Positions 28,018-37,482 of a stretch of DNA of 64,000 nt are shown in pieces (within the stretch, counting starts at the first letter, position 1; every line of letters starts with the position of its first letter). The stretch lies in NCBI RefSeq assembly GCF_000347035.1, contig NZ_ANIJ01000014.1, forward strand, positions 1 to 64,000. Reading direction: 5' to 3'. The DNA is from Leptospira sp. B5-022. GTDB lineage: Bacteria > Spirochaetota > Leptospiria > Leptospirales > Leptospiraceae. Under the pieces are notes generated by a model. That model did no database searches and was not told the origin of the DNA. It saw only the letters and a list, made by a program, of their open reading frames with translations. A program made the position numbers and the translations under genes.

Positions 28018-28521
28018 TTAGCCTTCCGCCTGCTCCAATCTGTACAATTTTCCAAGGACCCAGAAGAAAATAGGAGCGATCGCTCCGTTAAAGATCGACG
28101 TACTGATGATGGAGTAATTTAGATTTTCATGAAAGAATAAGGAAAATAGGAAATAAGAAGCGATCCTAGAGATCAACGTTACAATAAGAGAATATAACAT
28201 TATGGAAATCTGATTTTCGTGATAAGCAGGTCTTGCGAACTTTCCGACGAGGTATCCCATGATACAGAACGTGAGAGAGTGAAGCCCTATCTTATAGGTA
28301 ACTACATTTCCGACTATTTCTCCCCCTAAACCTGAATCCGAAAGTAATCCGCCGAAAAATCCGATCCAGATCCCAGCCATTGTTCCTTTTCTAAGTGCAA
28401 AGAATAGAACAAAGATTACCATAAAGTCGGGCTTAAATCCGGAGATCTCGAATAGGTTTGTGCCGTTCAAGAAGTGAGAGATCAAGATCCCGGCACCAAT
28501 GACTATATATTCTAAGATCAT
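28018..28521 (-). CDS. mreD: Rod shape-determining protein MreD
   Basis: A 167-residue inner-membrane protein with about five hydrophobic helices, matching MreD in size and in position between mreC and mrd[21 protein letters not shown], then GFFGGLLSD is the recognisable MreD stretch. It links MreC to the MreB filament and the synthases. The start and the mreC stop share one base (TGATG). Confidence 0.93.
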   Translation of the reverse strand: MILEYIVIGAGILISHFLNGTNLFEISGFKPDFMVIFVLFFALRKGTMAGIWIGFFGGLLSDSGLGGEIVGNVVTYKIGLHSLTFCIMGYLVGKFARPAYHENQISIMLYSLIVTLISRIASYFLFSLFFHENLNYSIISTSIFNGAIAPIFFWVLGKLYRLEQAEG

Positions 28522-29624
28522 CAGTTCGTTTCCTCGTCAGAGAATCCGGGGCCATTCCCTTCCGGTTTCTGGGTTTTAGGAGCCTCTGCAGGTTTATTTC
28601 CGTTTGGAGTCGGTGCCTTAGGCTCCTTTTCTTCTTTAGGATAATTCAATTCACCAAAGTACGGATTTTCGATATTGATATTCTGTCCTTCCGGCCAGGT
28701 CTCCGCCCATTTTTCGGGAAGTTTCATGAGAATTGTAACCGACTCCAACATATCGAAACGAACAAAAGGTTTTAAGAATGCAGTCTTAAAACTTCCGTTG
28801 CGCGGACCTTCTTCCGTGATAATACCAACAGGAATTCCGGGCGGGAACATTCCGGAAGAACCGGAACTGTAAACAGGTTTGCCGATCTTACTTAAAGATT
28901 CGGTGTACTGGATCATCTCGCTTGGACCCATCGGATAATCTCCGAAAATCCTTGGATCGATGATGATACCGCTATCTATATAATTCATCAAAGCTTCCAT
29001 TCCTCTTCCGGAGTTTCCGGAAAGAGTGGCCCAAAGATTACTTTCCGGAATGGAAACACCCATACTAAAATTGGAATTGATGATTGGCTGGACCACTGCG
29101 GATCCTCCGGTGACTGCGATCACCTTACCTACGAGAGCTTCTATAATTTCACCCTTTTGATTCACCGCTCTTGCAGTGACAGGCATATAAGGTTTGATCC
29201 CAGCTTCGGAACCTTTATCTATAATGATCGTACGATAGATGGAATTCAATCGAACGGAAAGAACTTCCGCTTTGACCGTAGAATACTTTTGTTTCGTATT
29301 AAAACGTAATTCTCTTCTGAGACTTTCGTTCTCTCGGCTCACCCTTTCGAGATCTTGGGGAAGAAGTTTATAATCGTCTATCGCAGCGACACAAGCATCC
29401 CTTTCCTGACGGACCGCTTCAAAAGATTCTAATTTAGTATAAGCTCCTTTAAAAAAGGAACCCACTCCGTCAATGGAACCGGAAACGGAATCTCCCACTC
29501 TCTGGAAACTTGCGATCCCTCTAACAAAAACGTTACTCTTAAAAGTCAGAGAAAGAAGCGAGAATACGATACAGAATAAAAGGGAAACGGTTTCCTTACT
29601 TTTATTAACTTGAAGCCAAAGCAT
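28521..29624 (-). CDS. mreC: Rod shape-determining protein MreC
   Basis: Bitopic inner-membrane protein that scaffolds the elongasome in the periplasm. It has an N-terminal helix ([15 protein letters not shown]), a coiled coil (about residues 65-105) and the two beta-barrel domains with the [13 protein letters not shown] and [13 protein letters not shown] signatures. The 367-residue length is somewhat long because of a Pro/Glu/Lys-rich low-complexity tail (about the last 45 residues). It lies 50 bases downstream of mreB. Confidence 0.94.
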   Translation of the reverse strand: MLWLQVNKSKETVSLLFCIVFSLLSLTFKSNVFVRGIASFQRVGDSVSGSIDGVGSFFKGAYTKLESFEAVRQERDACVAAIDDYKLLPQDLERVSRENESLRRELRFNTKQKYSTVKAEVLSVRLNSIYRTIIIDKGSEAGIKPYMPVTARAVNQKGEIIEALVGKVIAVTGGSAVVQPIINSNFSMGVSIPESNLWATLSGNSGRGMEALMNYIDSGIIIDPRIFGDYPMGPSEMIQYTESLSKIGKPVYSSGSSGMFPPGIPVGIITEEGPRNGSFKTAFLKPFVRFDMLESVTILMKLPEKWAETWPEGQNINIENPYFGELNYPKEEKEPKAPTPNGNKPAEAPKTQKPEGNGPGFSDEETN

Positions 29625-29674
29625 AAAAAATTCCGTATCGGACTCCGACGATCAGCCGGAGACCGAGATCCGAA

Positions 29675-30697
29675 TTAACGGATCCCTGGTTTCAGATACT
29701 TAACTTCGTCCAAAAATTTTCCGGTCCCAAGCACTACACAAGTCAGAGGATTTTCCGCTCTGAACACAGGCACGCCGGTTTCTTTGGAAAGATAAGTTTC
29801 CAATCCGCGAAGAAGGCATCCTCCTCCGGTAAGAACAATCCCTCTTTCTACGATATCCGAAGCAAGTTCAGGTGGAGTTCTTTCCAGAACTCTTTTGATC
29901 CCGTCTAAAATTTCGTCAGTCGGTTCTTTGAGAGCCTTGCGGATCTCGTTGGATTCTAATTCCAGAGTACGAGGTAATCCGGAGATCGCATCCCTACCTT
30001 TTACTTCCATGGTCTCGGTTTTCTTTTCGGGGTACGCGTTACCGATAGTCAGTTTGATATCTTCCGCAGTTCTTTCTCCGACGACCAGATTGTATTGGTT
30101 TCTTAAATATTTGATGATAGCATCATCGAACTCGTCTCCACCTGTTCTGATGGACTCGGCGATCACCATCCCGCCAAGAGAGATCACGGCGATCTCGGTA
30201 GTTCCACCGCCGATATCCACGATCATGTTACCCGCAGGTTCGTTGATCGGAATATTTGCACCGATCGCGGCAGCCAATGCCTCGTCGATCAAGAAGATCT
30301 CTCTTGCTCCTGCTTGTTCTGCGGATTCGCGGACCGCACGTCTTTCCACCTCGGTGATCCCGGAAGGAACTCCGATCACGATCCTTGGCTTTACGAAAGT
30401 GGTTCTGTTATGGACTTTTGCAATAAAGTAGCGGATCATTTTTTCCACAGTTTCGAAGTCCGCGATCACCCCGTCTTTCATAGGACGGATCGCTACGATC
30501 TCGCCGGGAGTACGTCCCAACATTCTTTTTGCTTCCTGGCCTACTGCGAGCACTTTGCCCGTAGCTGCGTGGACCGCTACTACGGAAGGCTCGGAAAGAA
30601 CGATACCTTGCCCTTTTACATGGACGAGAGTGTTTGCGGTTCCGAGGTCGATTCCCATATCGTTGGAAAATAATCCGTATAGCTTATCGAATATCAT
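29675..30697 (-). CDS. mreB: Actin-like rod-shape protein MreB
   Basis: Cytoskeletal ATPase directing lateral wall synthesis. The 340-residue sequence is near-canonical: [20 protein letters not shown] (phosphate 1), [38 protein letters not shown] (phosphate 2) and [14 protein letters not shown] (adenosine). AAAGGA lies 5 bases before the ATG. It is first gene of the leftward mreBCD-mrdA-rodA operon, and ppx is divergent with 188 bases between the starts. Confidence 0.97.
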   Translation of the reverse strand: MIFDKLYGLFSNDMGIDLGTANTLVHVKGQGIVLSEPSVVAVHAATGKVLAVGQEAKRMLGRTPGEIVAIRPMKDGVIADFETVEKMIRYFIAKVHNRTTFVKPRIVIGVPSGITEVERRAVRESAEQAGAREIFLIDEALAAAIGANIPINEPAGNMIVDIGGGTTEIAVISLGGMVIAESIRTGGDEFDDAIIKYLRNQYNLVVGERTAEDIKLTIGNAYPEKKTETMEVKGRDAISGLPRTLELESNEIRKALKEPTDEILDGIKRVLERTPPELASDIVERGIVLTGGGCLLRGLETYLSKETGVPVFRAENPLTCVVLGTGKFLDEVKYLKPGIR

Positions 30698-30885
30698 TTC
30701 TATCCTTTGCTGCCAGAAGGCTGGTTGATCTTATTTATTATCTGCAGAATCGGCGAAAATCTCTAGGATTTTACGGTCGCGATCCAATTCAATATTTCCG
30801 GCCCGATCCTCCGGGGCAATTCCAAAACAAAAAAAACGAAAAACAAATTGGAACCCATTGTGACCTCCATAAACTTGGGGAACTT

Positions 30886-32439
30886 ATGGTCCGGGAAAAC
30901 ACCCTAGCTGCCATCGATCTAGGCACAAACTCCTTTCACATGATTATCGTCCGGGTCCGAGAAAACGGGACCTTTGAAGCAATCGCCAGAGAGAAGGAGA
31001 ACGTACGTCTCGGAAGCGGTTTAGAAGAAGGAGGAGAGATCGACCCTCCCGCATTTAGGCGTGCAATCGAGTGTTTAAAGCGTTTTAAGATGCTCGCAGA
31101 TAACTCAAAAGCGGAGATCAGAGCAGTTGCTACATCTGCAATGAGAGAAGCCTCCAATCGTGCAGAATTCCAGGCCGCCGCTTTAAAAGAAGCCGGGATC
31201 AAGATCGATGTCATCAGCGGATATGAAGAAGCCCGACTTATCTATTTCGGGGTCCTACAAGGTCTTCCTGTATTCGATAAAAAGGTCCTGCTTGTGGATA
31301 TAGGCGGAGGAAGTACCGAAGTTTTAGTCGGATATCGAGGGGATATTTTATTCTCCAAAAGTTTCAAATTAGGAGCGATCCGACTCACCGAAAAATTCCT
31401 AAAATCCGAAACCTTGGACTCCTCTCAGATACGTAAATGTAAACTTTATGTGGAAGAGATCATTCTTCCTTTCCGAAAGATCATCCGAGACCTAAAACCG
31501 GAAATGATCATAGGTTCCTCCGGAACAGTCCAAGCAACTGCCGGGATCATTCGGGCTTTCGAGGGAGAAACGGAAGAAAGACCGTTAAATCATTATACAT
31601 TCCAATCCTCCGAATTCAAACGTGCCAGGAATCTGATCTTAGAAGCGGATACTTCCAAAAAGAGAAGTAAGATCCCCGGTTTCGATTCGAAACGTTCCGA
31701 TATCATCGTAGGCGGGATATTGATCCTGGACGAACTCTTTCAGTTACTTGATCTCCCGGAAATGACGGTTTCCGAGTTCGCGCTTAGGGAGGGATTAATC
31801 TACGATACGATCCGAAAATGGGAACATTTCCAGGATTTGGAACATTCCAAACATCTGGACGATATCCGCCAAAAGTCCATTTTGAATCTTTTAGTTTCCT
31901 ATACGAGGGACCAGGAATACGCCCGCCATGTAGCCAAACTGGCCTTGGATATATTCGATCAATTACAGTCGGTACATCGATTGGGAAAGGAAGAAAGAGA
32001 ATATTTGGAAGCTTCTTCCTTACTTCATGAGATAGGTTTATTCATTTCACATTCGGCCTATCATAAACACAGTTATTATCTGATCCGAAACTCGGAGGCT
32101 ATGCTCGGCTTTACCTGGGGAGAAATAGAGATCATAGCGCTCACAGCAAGATACCATCGTAAAAGTTCCCCCAAATCCAAACATAGAGAATTCCAAAGAG
32201 TGAGTCCAAAAGAACAGGAGATAGTCGAAAAACTTTCCGCAATTTTACGAATCGCAAGTGCATGCAATCGGAACAGACAGGGATTAATAGAAACGATCAA
32301 GTGCCAGATCCGAAAAAACCAAACGATTTTCACCTTGGTCACAAATCAAAATTACGATAAAAGTCTGGAACTTTGGGCCTGTGAAGAGCAGGCGGATGCA
32401 TTCGAGTCCGCCTACGGAATGGTACCTTTATTTCAGTGA
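30886..32439 (+). CDS. ppx: Ppx/GppA exopolyphosphatase with C-terminal HD domain
   Basis: Predicted exopolyphosphatase or pppGpp phosphatase of the ASKHA fold. N-terminal [17 protein letters not shown], then [13 protein letters not shown] and [14 protein letters not shown] are the three nucleotide/polyphosphate signatures. From about residue 320 there is an HD-type helical domain ([20 protein letters not shown]). Start ATG 30886 (517 residues) has GGGG 6 bases upstream. The open frame extends further upstream, over the mreB promoter region, without family similarity. Ppx and GppA activities cannot be separated by eye. Confidence 0.9.
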   Translation: MVRENTLAAIDLGTNSFHMIIVRVRENGTFEAIAREKENVRLGSGLEEGGEIDPPAFRRAIECLKRFKMLADNSKAEIRAVATSAMREASNRAEFQAAALKEAGIKIDVISGYEEARLIYFGVLQGLPVFDKKVLLVDIGGGSTEVLVGYRGDILFSKSFKLGAIRLTEKFLKSETLDSSQIRKCKLYVEEIILPFRKIIRDLKPEMIIGSSGTVQATAGIIRAFEGETEERPLNHYTFQSSEFKRARNLILEADTSKKRSKIPGFDSKRSDIIVGGILILDELFQLLDLPEMTVSEFALREGLIYDTIRKWEHFQDLEHSKHLDDIRQKSILNLLVSYTRDQEYARHVAKLALDIFDQLQSVHRLGKEEREYLEASSLLHEIGLFISHSAYHKHSYYLIRNSEAMLGFTWGEIEIIALTARYHRKSSPKSKHREFQRVSPKEQEIVEKLSAILRIASACNRNRQGLIETIKCQIRKNQTIFTLVTNQNYDKSLELWACEEQADAFESAYGMVPLFQ

Positions 32440-33116
32440 ATAAATTTCGCTCTTTCCGCTATTTCTATTTTGCGGCCTTAGTTTTGATCCAATCTTCTTT
32501 CCTAAATTGTTTTACGGTTTTTCCTTATAAACAGGAAACGATAGATTCTCGCTTACTGGATAAAAAAGAAGAAGTGATCATCTCTAATAAGGGCAGAATA
32601 GACTTCGAATTCCAAAACTTCGAGCTGGTATTAAAAATAGAAGGCGCCTCCTTCCAAGAAACGGTAGAAAAAAGAAAAACCTTAGAAACCAAAAAAGTAT
32701 ATTACGATTACAAGAAGACCGACGGATACAGACAACTGGACTCGGATGACAAACCATGGAATCGATATATTCTAGGAATGTTTGCGGATATCGGAGCTCT
32801 ATTCGAATGGACTACGATCCCCTTTCGCACTATCTCAAGAAAAAAGGAACAAGAAACACTCTTCGAGAATATTATAAAATCGGATAAGATCAAAACTTTC
32901 GAACCGAAAGATCTGCAACTCATTCTAAGGGCGGAAAATACTGAGTTCTTCAACAAAAACCCTAACTCAGATACGATCCGTATCCCGCTCACAGAGATCC
33001 GAAAATTTTTTCCGAAAACAAATTCGATAGAAGCTCTACTCTACTACGAAAAAGAAAGGATAGAATACCAAAACATCCCGGTCGCAGAAGAGATCCGTAA
33101 GATGAAATTGAGATAG
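32436..33116 (+). CDS. Uncharacterised lipoprotein
   Basis: 226 residues. The hydrophobic N-terminus ends SFLNC (Cys25), a spirochaete-type lipobox. The mature part is hydrophilic and Lys/Glu-rich with no known motif. The GTG start overlaps the ppx stop (GTGA), so it is translationally coupled to ppx, an association that may be functional but is unexplained. The reading frame stays open after the stop (see 33117-33283). Confidence 0.75.
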   Translation: MNKFRSFRYFYFAALVLIQSSFLNCFTVFPYKQETIDSRLLDKKEEVIISNKGRIDFEFQNFELVLKIEGASFQETVEKRKTLETKKVYYDYKKTDGYRQLDSDDKPWNRYILGMFADIGALFEWTTIPFRTISRKKEQETLFENIIKSDKIKTFEPKDLQLILRAENTEFFNKNPNSDTIRIPLTEIRKFFPKTNSIEALLYYEKERIEYQNIPVAEEIRKMKLR

Positions 33117-33283
33117 GTCCCTAAAGTTTCCCTCTATGTAGAAGCGGCTACCACTGTTGATTCGTATTATCCCAATTCCGAGGATCTAGCCAAAGCGTCC
33201 CAGATCGCTTGCGTCTTTTACAGGACCGATTTGTTCGAGCGCCGGGCCGCAGAATCTTTGGGACAATATCATATTGGCAACTT
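33117..33283 (+). other. In-frame open stretch after lipoprotein stop, possible gene remnant
   Basis: Directly after the TAG at 33114-33116 the same frame continues open for over 55 codons, with ordinary-looking codons (e.g. SLYVEAATTVDSYYPNSEDL, then FERRAAESLGQY). It then runs into antisense sequence of the next gene. No start codon with a ribosome binding site is present. It may be a decayed gene fragment or chance. Confidence 0.3.
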
Positions 33284-34063
33284 TCATACTTTTTTCTCCG
33301 ATTTCATCCTTTGTTTTAATGTGAAAGAGGGTAAAAACATGGGAACCTCATGTTTATATTGGATATACTTTTCTCCGAAAGTCCGGACCAGATCCCTTTC
33401 TTCAAAAAATGTCCCGATGACGATATAAAGAGTCATACCTGTGGATAAAATCAAATGACCCAGATCCATTAAAGGTGTACTCCATAGAACTAAGATCATT
33501 CCGAACATCATCGGATGACGTACCAATCTATAAAGTGACGGCGAAACAAATTCGGAATTATGTGATTCGGTTTTCTTCAGATAATTCCAGGCCTGCTTCA
33601 ATCCGAAAAGTTCGAAATGATCTATTAAAAAAGTCGAGACAACGGCCAAAATAAGCCCTATTATAAAAATCGAATATGTTGCGTACATTCCGAAATCGTT
33701 CTTAATATTCCAAATTTCAAAACGAATCGGCTGCCAAAGGCACGAGAGAGCGATCAAGGCTACGCTAGCGATAAAAACGTAAAGACTCCGCTCGATCGGC
33801 AATGGTATTATTCTGCGACAATACTCTTTGAACCCGGCTCTTGCCATAACGCTATGAGGGATACCGAACATCGCTACTAACGCAACGTCTAAACAGATCG
33901 ACCCTATTAGCCCAAATTGAAATTCGAAGGTTAAAGCCTCTATGAATCTAGTGAGGTCGAGAAGACGAAAAACAAAAATTAACGTACTCAAAAGATACAC
34001 CGTATAGGAAACGAGAGCGAATATCAAATAAAGAAATCGCGTAAATATATTATCAGCGGGCAA
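33284..34063 (-). CDS. mddA: MddA-like methanethiol S-methyltransferase family protein
   Basis: Integral membrane SAM-dependent methyltransferase of the NnrU/isoprenylcysteine methyltransferase superfamily. The whole 259-residue protein follows the MddA pattern: FGIPHSVMAR (about 67-76), IPLPIERSLYV, STFLIDHFELFGLKQAW, then YRLVRHPMMFG and EERDLVRTFGEKY in the SAM-binding C-terminus. MddA converts methanethiol to dimethyl sulfide. The start is TTG 34063 with AGGAGG 5-6 bases upstream. A MarR regulator is divergent, and an operator-like palindrome lies immediately upstream of this ribosome binding site (34077-34096). Another small-thiol or lipid substrate is possible. Confidence 0.8.
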   Translation of the reverse strand: MPADNIFTRFLYLIFALVSYTVYLLSTLIFVFRLLDLTRFIEALTFEFQFGLIGSICLDVALVAMFGIPHSVMARAGFKEYCRRIIPLPIERSLYVFIASVALIALSCLWQPIRFEIWNIKNDFGMYATYSIFIIGLILAVVSTFLIDHFELFGLKQAWNYLKKTESHNSEFVSPSLYRLVRHPMMFGMILVLWSTPLMDLGHLILSTGMTLYIVIGTFFEERDLVRTFGEKYIQYKHEVPMFLPSFTLKQRMKSEKKV

Positions 34064-34076
34064 TTTTCCCTCCTAG

Positions 34077-34096
34077 ATGCTTGGGATCCAAAGCAT
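34077..34096. promoter_or_regulatory. Candidate MarR operator, copy A (mddA side)
   Basis: ATGCTTGGGATCCAAAGCAT: arms ATGCTT/AAGCAT with an 8-base spacer. It shares 16 of 20 bases with copy B at 34182-34201. The common core is TGCTTGGnATnCAAAGCA. It lies 14-33 bases upstream of the mddA start, just beyond the Shine-Dalgarno sequence. Confidence 0.7.
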
Positions 34097-34175
34097 TTTA
34101 AAAATTCTCAGGTAAGGTAAGAGACCGACAATCTGTGCAGTAAATCATAAATTTTAGAAATCTATTTATTAAATG

Positions 34176-34207
34176 CGAAAATTGCTTGGTATTCAAAGCA
34201 ATTTTCG
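34176..34207. promoter_or_regulatory. Candidate MarR operator, copy B (marR side)
   Basis: A perfect 12-base inverted repeat: CGAAAATTGCTT (34176-34187), 8-base spacer, AAGCAATTTTCG (34196-34207). It contains the 20-base core shared with copy A (34182-34201) and ends 32 bases before the regulator's ATG at 34239. The two cores are 105 bases apart, close to ten helical turns. Confidence 0.75.
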
Positions 34208-34238
34208 ACAAACATAGGACTTTTCCCTGAGAAAGGAA

Positions 34239-34673
34239 ATGGAGGATGCGAGAAGAATGAAACAAGATAGACTATTGGTCCTGATTACCGTGTTACGAGA
34301 TCAAATTCTTGACGAAGTGAAAAGGGATTACGTACGTTTCGGGGTCACGAATATAACTCCGGCAATGGGAGCCGTTCTGTGCGCTCTCAAAGGGGATCGC
34401 CCGCAATCGATGAAAGAGATTGCTAGACAAATCTTTAGAGATCAATCTAGCGTTACCCCGTTAGTGCAAAAGCTGGTCGACCTGAATCTTGCAATCCAAG
34501 AGCGCTCCTCCCTTGACGCACGAGAATCTCGGGTTCGGTTAACGATGTCCGGGAAAAATACACGTTTGAAAATAATTCGTGCAGGTAGGAAAATGAATGC
34601 TCGCCTGTATCGAGGCATGTCGGCTGTCGACCGAAAACAACTTATTACATTACTCGCCCAACTAAAAAAGTGA
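34239..34673 (+). CDS. MarR-family transcription regulator
   Basis: 144-residue winged-helix repressor. Helix-turn-helix residues are about 60-85 (MKEIARQIFRDQSSVTPLVQ), followed by the wing LDARESRVRLTMSGK. N- and C-terminal helices form the dimer interface. ATG 34239 has GAAAGGAA upstream. ATG 34257 is an alternative, with GGAGG 10 bases upstream. It is divergent from the mddA-like gene, and the intervening 175 bases hold two matching palindromes, so autoregulation together with control of mddA is the simplest model. Confidence 0.87.
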   Translation: MEDARRMKQDRLLVLITVLRDQILDEVKRDYVRFGVTNITPAMGAVLCALKGDRPQSMKEIARQIFRDQSSVTPLVQKLVDLNLAIQERSSLDARESRVRLTMSGKNTRLKIIRAGRKMNARLYRGMSAVDRKQLITLLAQLKK

Positions 34674-34950
34674 AAAAACTCTTAAAGAGACCCGAATACA
34701 CGAATAGGAAACTCCGTGTTCTCCATACGAACTTTATCCTAATACTCTTCTATCTCCATCCGTTTCGGAGATCTGCGCCGTTTTTTCTATTAGAAATTCT
34801 GAAAGTTTTTTGCCTCCGAGTTAAGACCGGTAAAGGACGTGCACGACTCATTTTCGTTTCTCTTTTTCACTTAAATTAAAACCAACACCGTGGCCATTAC
34901 TACACAGATCAATATTTTATTTTCAACATAAGATAAGATTAAGTGATATC

Positions 34951-37044
34951 TTATTTTTGGTCCAAAGTGGAACGGATGCAGGAAAGGATCTCTGTTCCCA
35001 AATAAGGCTTTTGGATAAAATAACTTATCCCGAAATCTTTTAAGGCAAGTTTTAACTCAGGTTCCATAAACCCGCTTGCTAAAATTATCTTTACGTTATT
35101 ATGAATCGCCCTGATTCTTTTGATCACTTCTTCTCCTCCGAACTTTGGAAGACCAAGATCAGTTAGTACCAAATCGATTTGCGAATGCCTCAATAGAAAT
35201 TGTTCTACACCGTCCTCTCCGTCCGCAGCCAAATACACTTTGTAACCTTTGGACTCCAAAAGATCTCCCAACATATTTCGGAGAAGTTCTTCGTCCTCAA
35301 TTACAAGAATACTTTCGTTGCCTCCTGAAAACTCGGATTCCGAAGAAATCGGTTTTATAATCACTTCCGATTTTTCTTTCGGTACAGGCAAGTATACGAA
35401 AAATGTCGTACCTTTTCCTAATTCGGAATCTACCTCTATCCAACCCTTGTGATTCTCTATCACACTGTAAGCCAATGCAAGCCCAAGCCCTGTCCCCTTG
35501 CCTATTTCTTTTGTTGTGAAGAATGGCTCAAAAATCCTTTGTTTTGTTTTTTCACTCATCCCACTTCCGGAATCCGAGATCCTAAGGACTATATATTTTT
35601 CAGCCAAATTTTTCGAATATCCCGGCTTTAAATTCTCCTCCGCTGTTATAAATGTTTCCATATTTAGAATTCCACCGTCCGGCATTGCATCTCTGGCGTT
35701 CACACATAAATTTAGTAAAACCTGATGGATCTGATTGGCATCCGCCTTGATCCAAGGAAGATTTTTTTCGAAGTTTGTAAAAAGGCGGATATTTTTAGGA
35801 AAGGTCTGAGATATCAGTTTACTTATTTCTAATATGATATCGTTTATTTGAATAAGTTCTAGATTAAATTCCGTTTTTCTGGCGAATGTTAAAAGTTGCC
35901 TTACCAATGACGCTCCTCTCTGGGTCGCCATATGCAAAGCCGCTATATGTTGAGAAAATTTTTCCGGGTTATTCCTATTACTCTCTATCACGGAGGTATG
36001 ACCCATGATGATGGAAAGTATATTATTAAAATCGTGGGCGATCCCGCTTGCTAAGGTGCCTAAACTTTCCAGTTTTTGGGCCTGTATAAGTTGCTCTTCC
36101 AGCTCTGCCCTTCTTTTTTCCACTTCCTTTAACTGGGATTCTTTCAATTTATGTTCGGTAATATCTTCTGCAATTCCGGCAATCCGAACGGTTTCTCCCT
36201 TTTCATTCCTAACAGGAAATGCCTTGTCCCGGATCCATCGGATCTCTCCGTCCGGACGAACGATCCTGTATTCTTCCCTATATTCTCCCGTTACCTGGTT
36301 TGTCTTTGCGTTATTAAATACCCTGTCCCTATCATCCGGATGAATAGATTCAATCCAGGAGATCGGATTTTCAAAAAGACTTTGCCTGGATCTTCCCCAA
36401 ATCTGTTCGTATCCTTGGCTAATATACACCATCTCATTTTTAGAAAGACTGGTCATCCAAAACACTTCATGGATCGCATCCGTCAGTTCCTTGAATAACT
36501 CTTCACCTTCTCGGTTCAGCCTTTCGGCCCTTCTTCTTTCCTCTATTTCGTAACCTAACTCTTCACTCCTCTTTTGGAGTTCGAAATTTTTTTCCTCTAA
36601 TTTTTCCACAAGTCGGTGATTATATTGTCGGAGTGGTGCGGAGTCTATGACCAATCTTTTGACATTACGCTCCGATCTAGGATTTTTGACTACGTTTGCT
36701 ACCGTCTCTTCCAGTAACTTAAGACCGGCCGGCTTTTTCAAAAAAGCATCCGCTCCCAAATCAAAAGAAAGTTTTTCATCGGAATCGGATGTGTAGGTCG
36801 CAGTATATACGATAAACGGAATATGTTTGAACTTCTCATTCTGTCTTACCTGAGAACAGAATTGGTATCCGTCCATTTGGGGCATTAAAATATCGGAGAT
36901 AATCAGATTCACTTCCGTATTTTCCAAAATCTCCAAAGCTTCTATTCCATTGGAAGCGGTGTAAATTTTTCGAGTTTCGCTTTCCAACTGGGCTGAAATT
37001 AATTTCCGATTTTGATAACTGTCGTCTACGATTAGAATAACCAT
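34951..37044 (-). CDS. Hybrid histidine kinase (REC-PAS-HisKA-HATPase-REC)
   Basis: Soluble 697-residue signalling protein. Order: REC with phospho-Asp in LIISDILMPQMDG (about residue 51), a coiled coil near 160-190, PAS/PAC (about 190-310, ending IRIAGIAEDITEHK), histidine box ASGIAHDFNNIL, ATPase (DSGSGMSEKTKQRIFEPFFT, then GTGLGLAL) and a C-terminal REC (LVLTDLGLPKFGGEE). No membrane helix, so cytosolic input. Start ATG 37044 begins exactly at the REC domain. An upstream TTG (37074) would add ten unlikely residues. It is the third gene of a unit with a CheY-like regulator and a PAS kinase. Confidence 0.92.
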   Translation of the reverse strand: MVILIVDDSYQNRKLISAQLESETRKIYTASNGIEALEILENTEVNLIISDILMPQMDGYQFCSQVRQNEKFKHIPFIVYTATYTSDSDEKLSFDLGADAFLKKPAGLKLLEETVANVVKNPRSERNVKRLVIDSAPLRQYNHRLVEKLEEKNFELQKRSEELGYEIEERRRAERLNREGEELFKELTDAIHEVFWMTSLSKNEMVYISQGYEQIWGRSRQSLFENPISWIESIHPDDRDRVFNNAKTNQVTGEYREEYRIVRPDGEIRWIRDKAFPVRNEKGETVRIAGIAEDITEHKLKESQLKEVEKRRAELEEQLIQAQKLESLGTLASGIAHDFNNILSIIMGHTSVIESNRNNPEKFSQHIAALHMATQRGASLVRQLLTFARKTEFNLELIQINDIILEISKLISQTFPKNIRLFTNFEKNLPWIKADANQIHQVLLNLCVNARDAMPDGGILNMETFITAEENLKPGYSKNLAEKYIVLRISDSGSGMSEKTKQRIFEPFFTTKEIGKGTGLGLALAYSVIENHKGWIEVDSELGKGTTFFVYLPVPKEKSEVIIKPISSESEFSGGNESILVIEDEELLRNMLGDLLESKGYKVYLAADGEDGVEQFLLRHSQIDLVLTDLGLPKFGGEEVIKRIRAIHNNVKIILASGFMEPELKLALKDFGISYFIQKPYLGTEILSCIRSTLDQK

Positions 37045-37102
37045 AAATTTTATGCCAAAAAACGGATTATGCAAAAGTAAGGGACGAAAAAAATCCTTTG
37101 GA

Positions 37103-37480
37103 TCACGGGTTTAAACCCTTGATAAAACCGTTTATTTGTTCCGTAAATTTCCTGGTATCGATCGGTTTCGTAATATAGCCGTCGCATCCGGCTCCGTAAG
37201 CTTTTTGTGCATCTCCTTTCATTGCAAAAGCGGTAACGGCTATGATAGGTATATTTTTCGTATTTTCTCTTTCTTTTAACTGTCTAGTAAGTGTAAGCCC
37301 ATCAACTCCAGGTAATTCTATGTCCATAAGAATTAGATCTAAAGGATAATTTTCTATGATCTGAAGCGCTTCTTCCGCGTTTTCCGCTTTTAAAACCTCA
37401 TACTCGTCTAATTCCAATAATTCACAAATCAATTTGAGATTTACGATATTATCATCCACAACCAAAACTTTAGGTGGCAT
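37103..37480 (-). CDS. Single-domain response regulator (DivK/CheY-like)
   Basis: A 125-residue stand-alone receiver. Acidic pair Asp9/Asp10, phospho-Asp53 in LILMDIELPGVDG, Thr in AVTAFAMKG and Lys in GYITKPID are all present. With no output domain it probably acts by protein contact or as a phosphorelay shuttle between the kinases encoded on either side. It is 2 bases downstream of the PAS kinase stop codon. Confidence 0.93.
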   Translation of the reverse strand: MPPKVLVVDDNIVNLKLICELLELDEYEVLKAENAEEALQIIENYPLDLILMDIELPGVDGLTLTRQLKERENTKNIPIIAVTAFAMKGDAQKAYGAGCDGYITKPIDTRKFTEQINGFIKGLNP

Positions 37481-37482
37481 AT

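Noticed and set aside
34670..34879. 69-codon frame overlapping the MarR stop (GTGA)
   Set aside because: The overlap mimics coupling, but there is no ribosome binding site or recognisable domain, and the sequence looks like non-coding tail.
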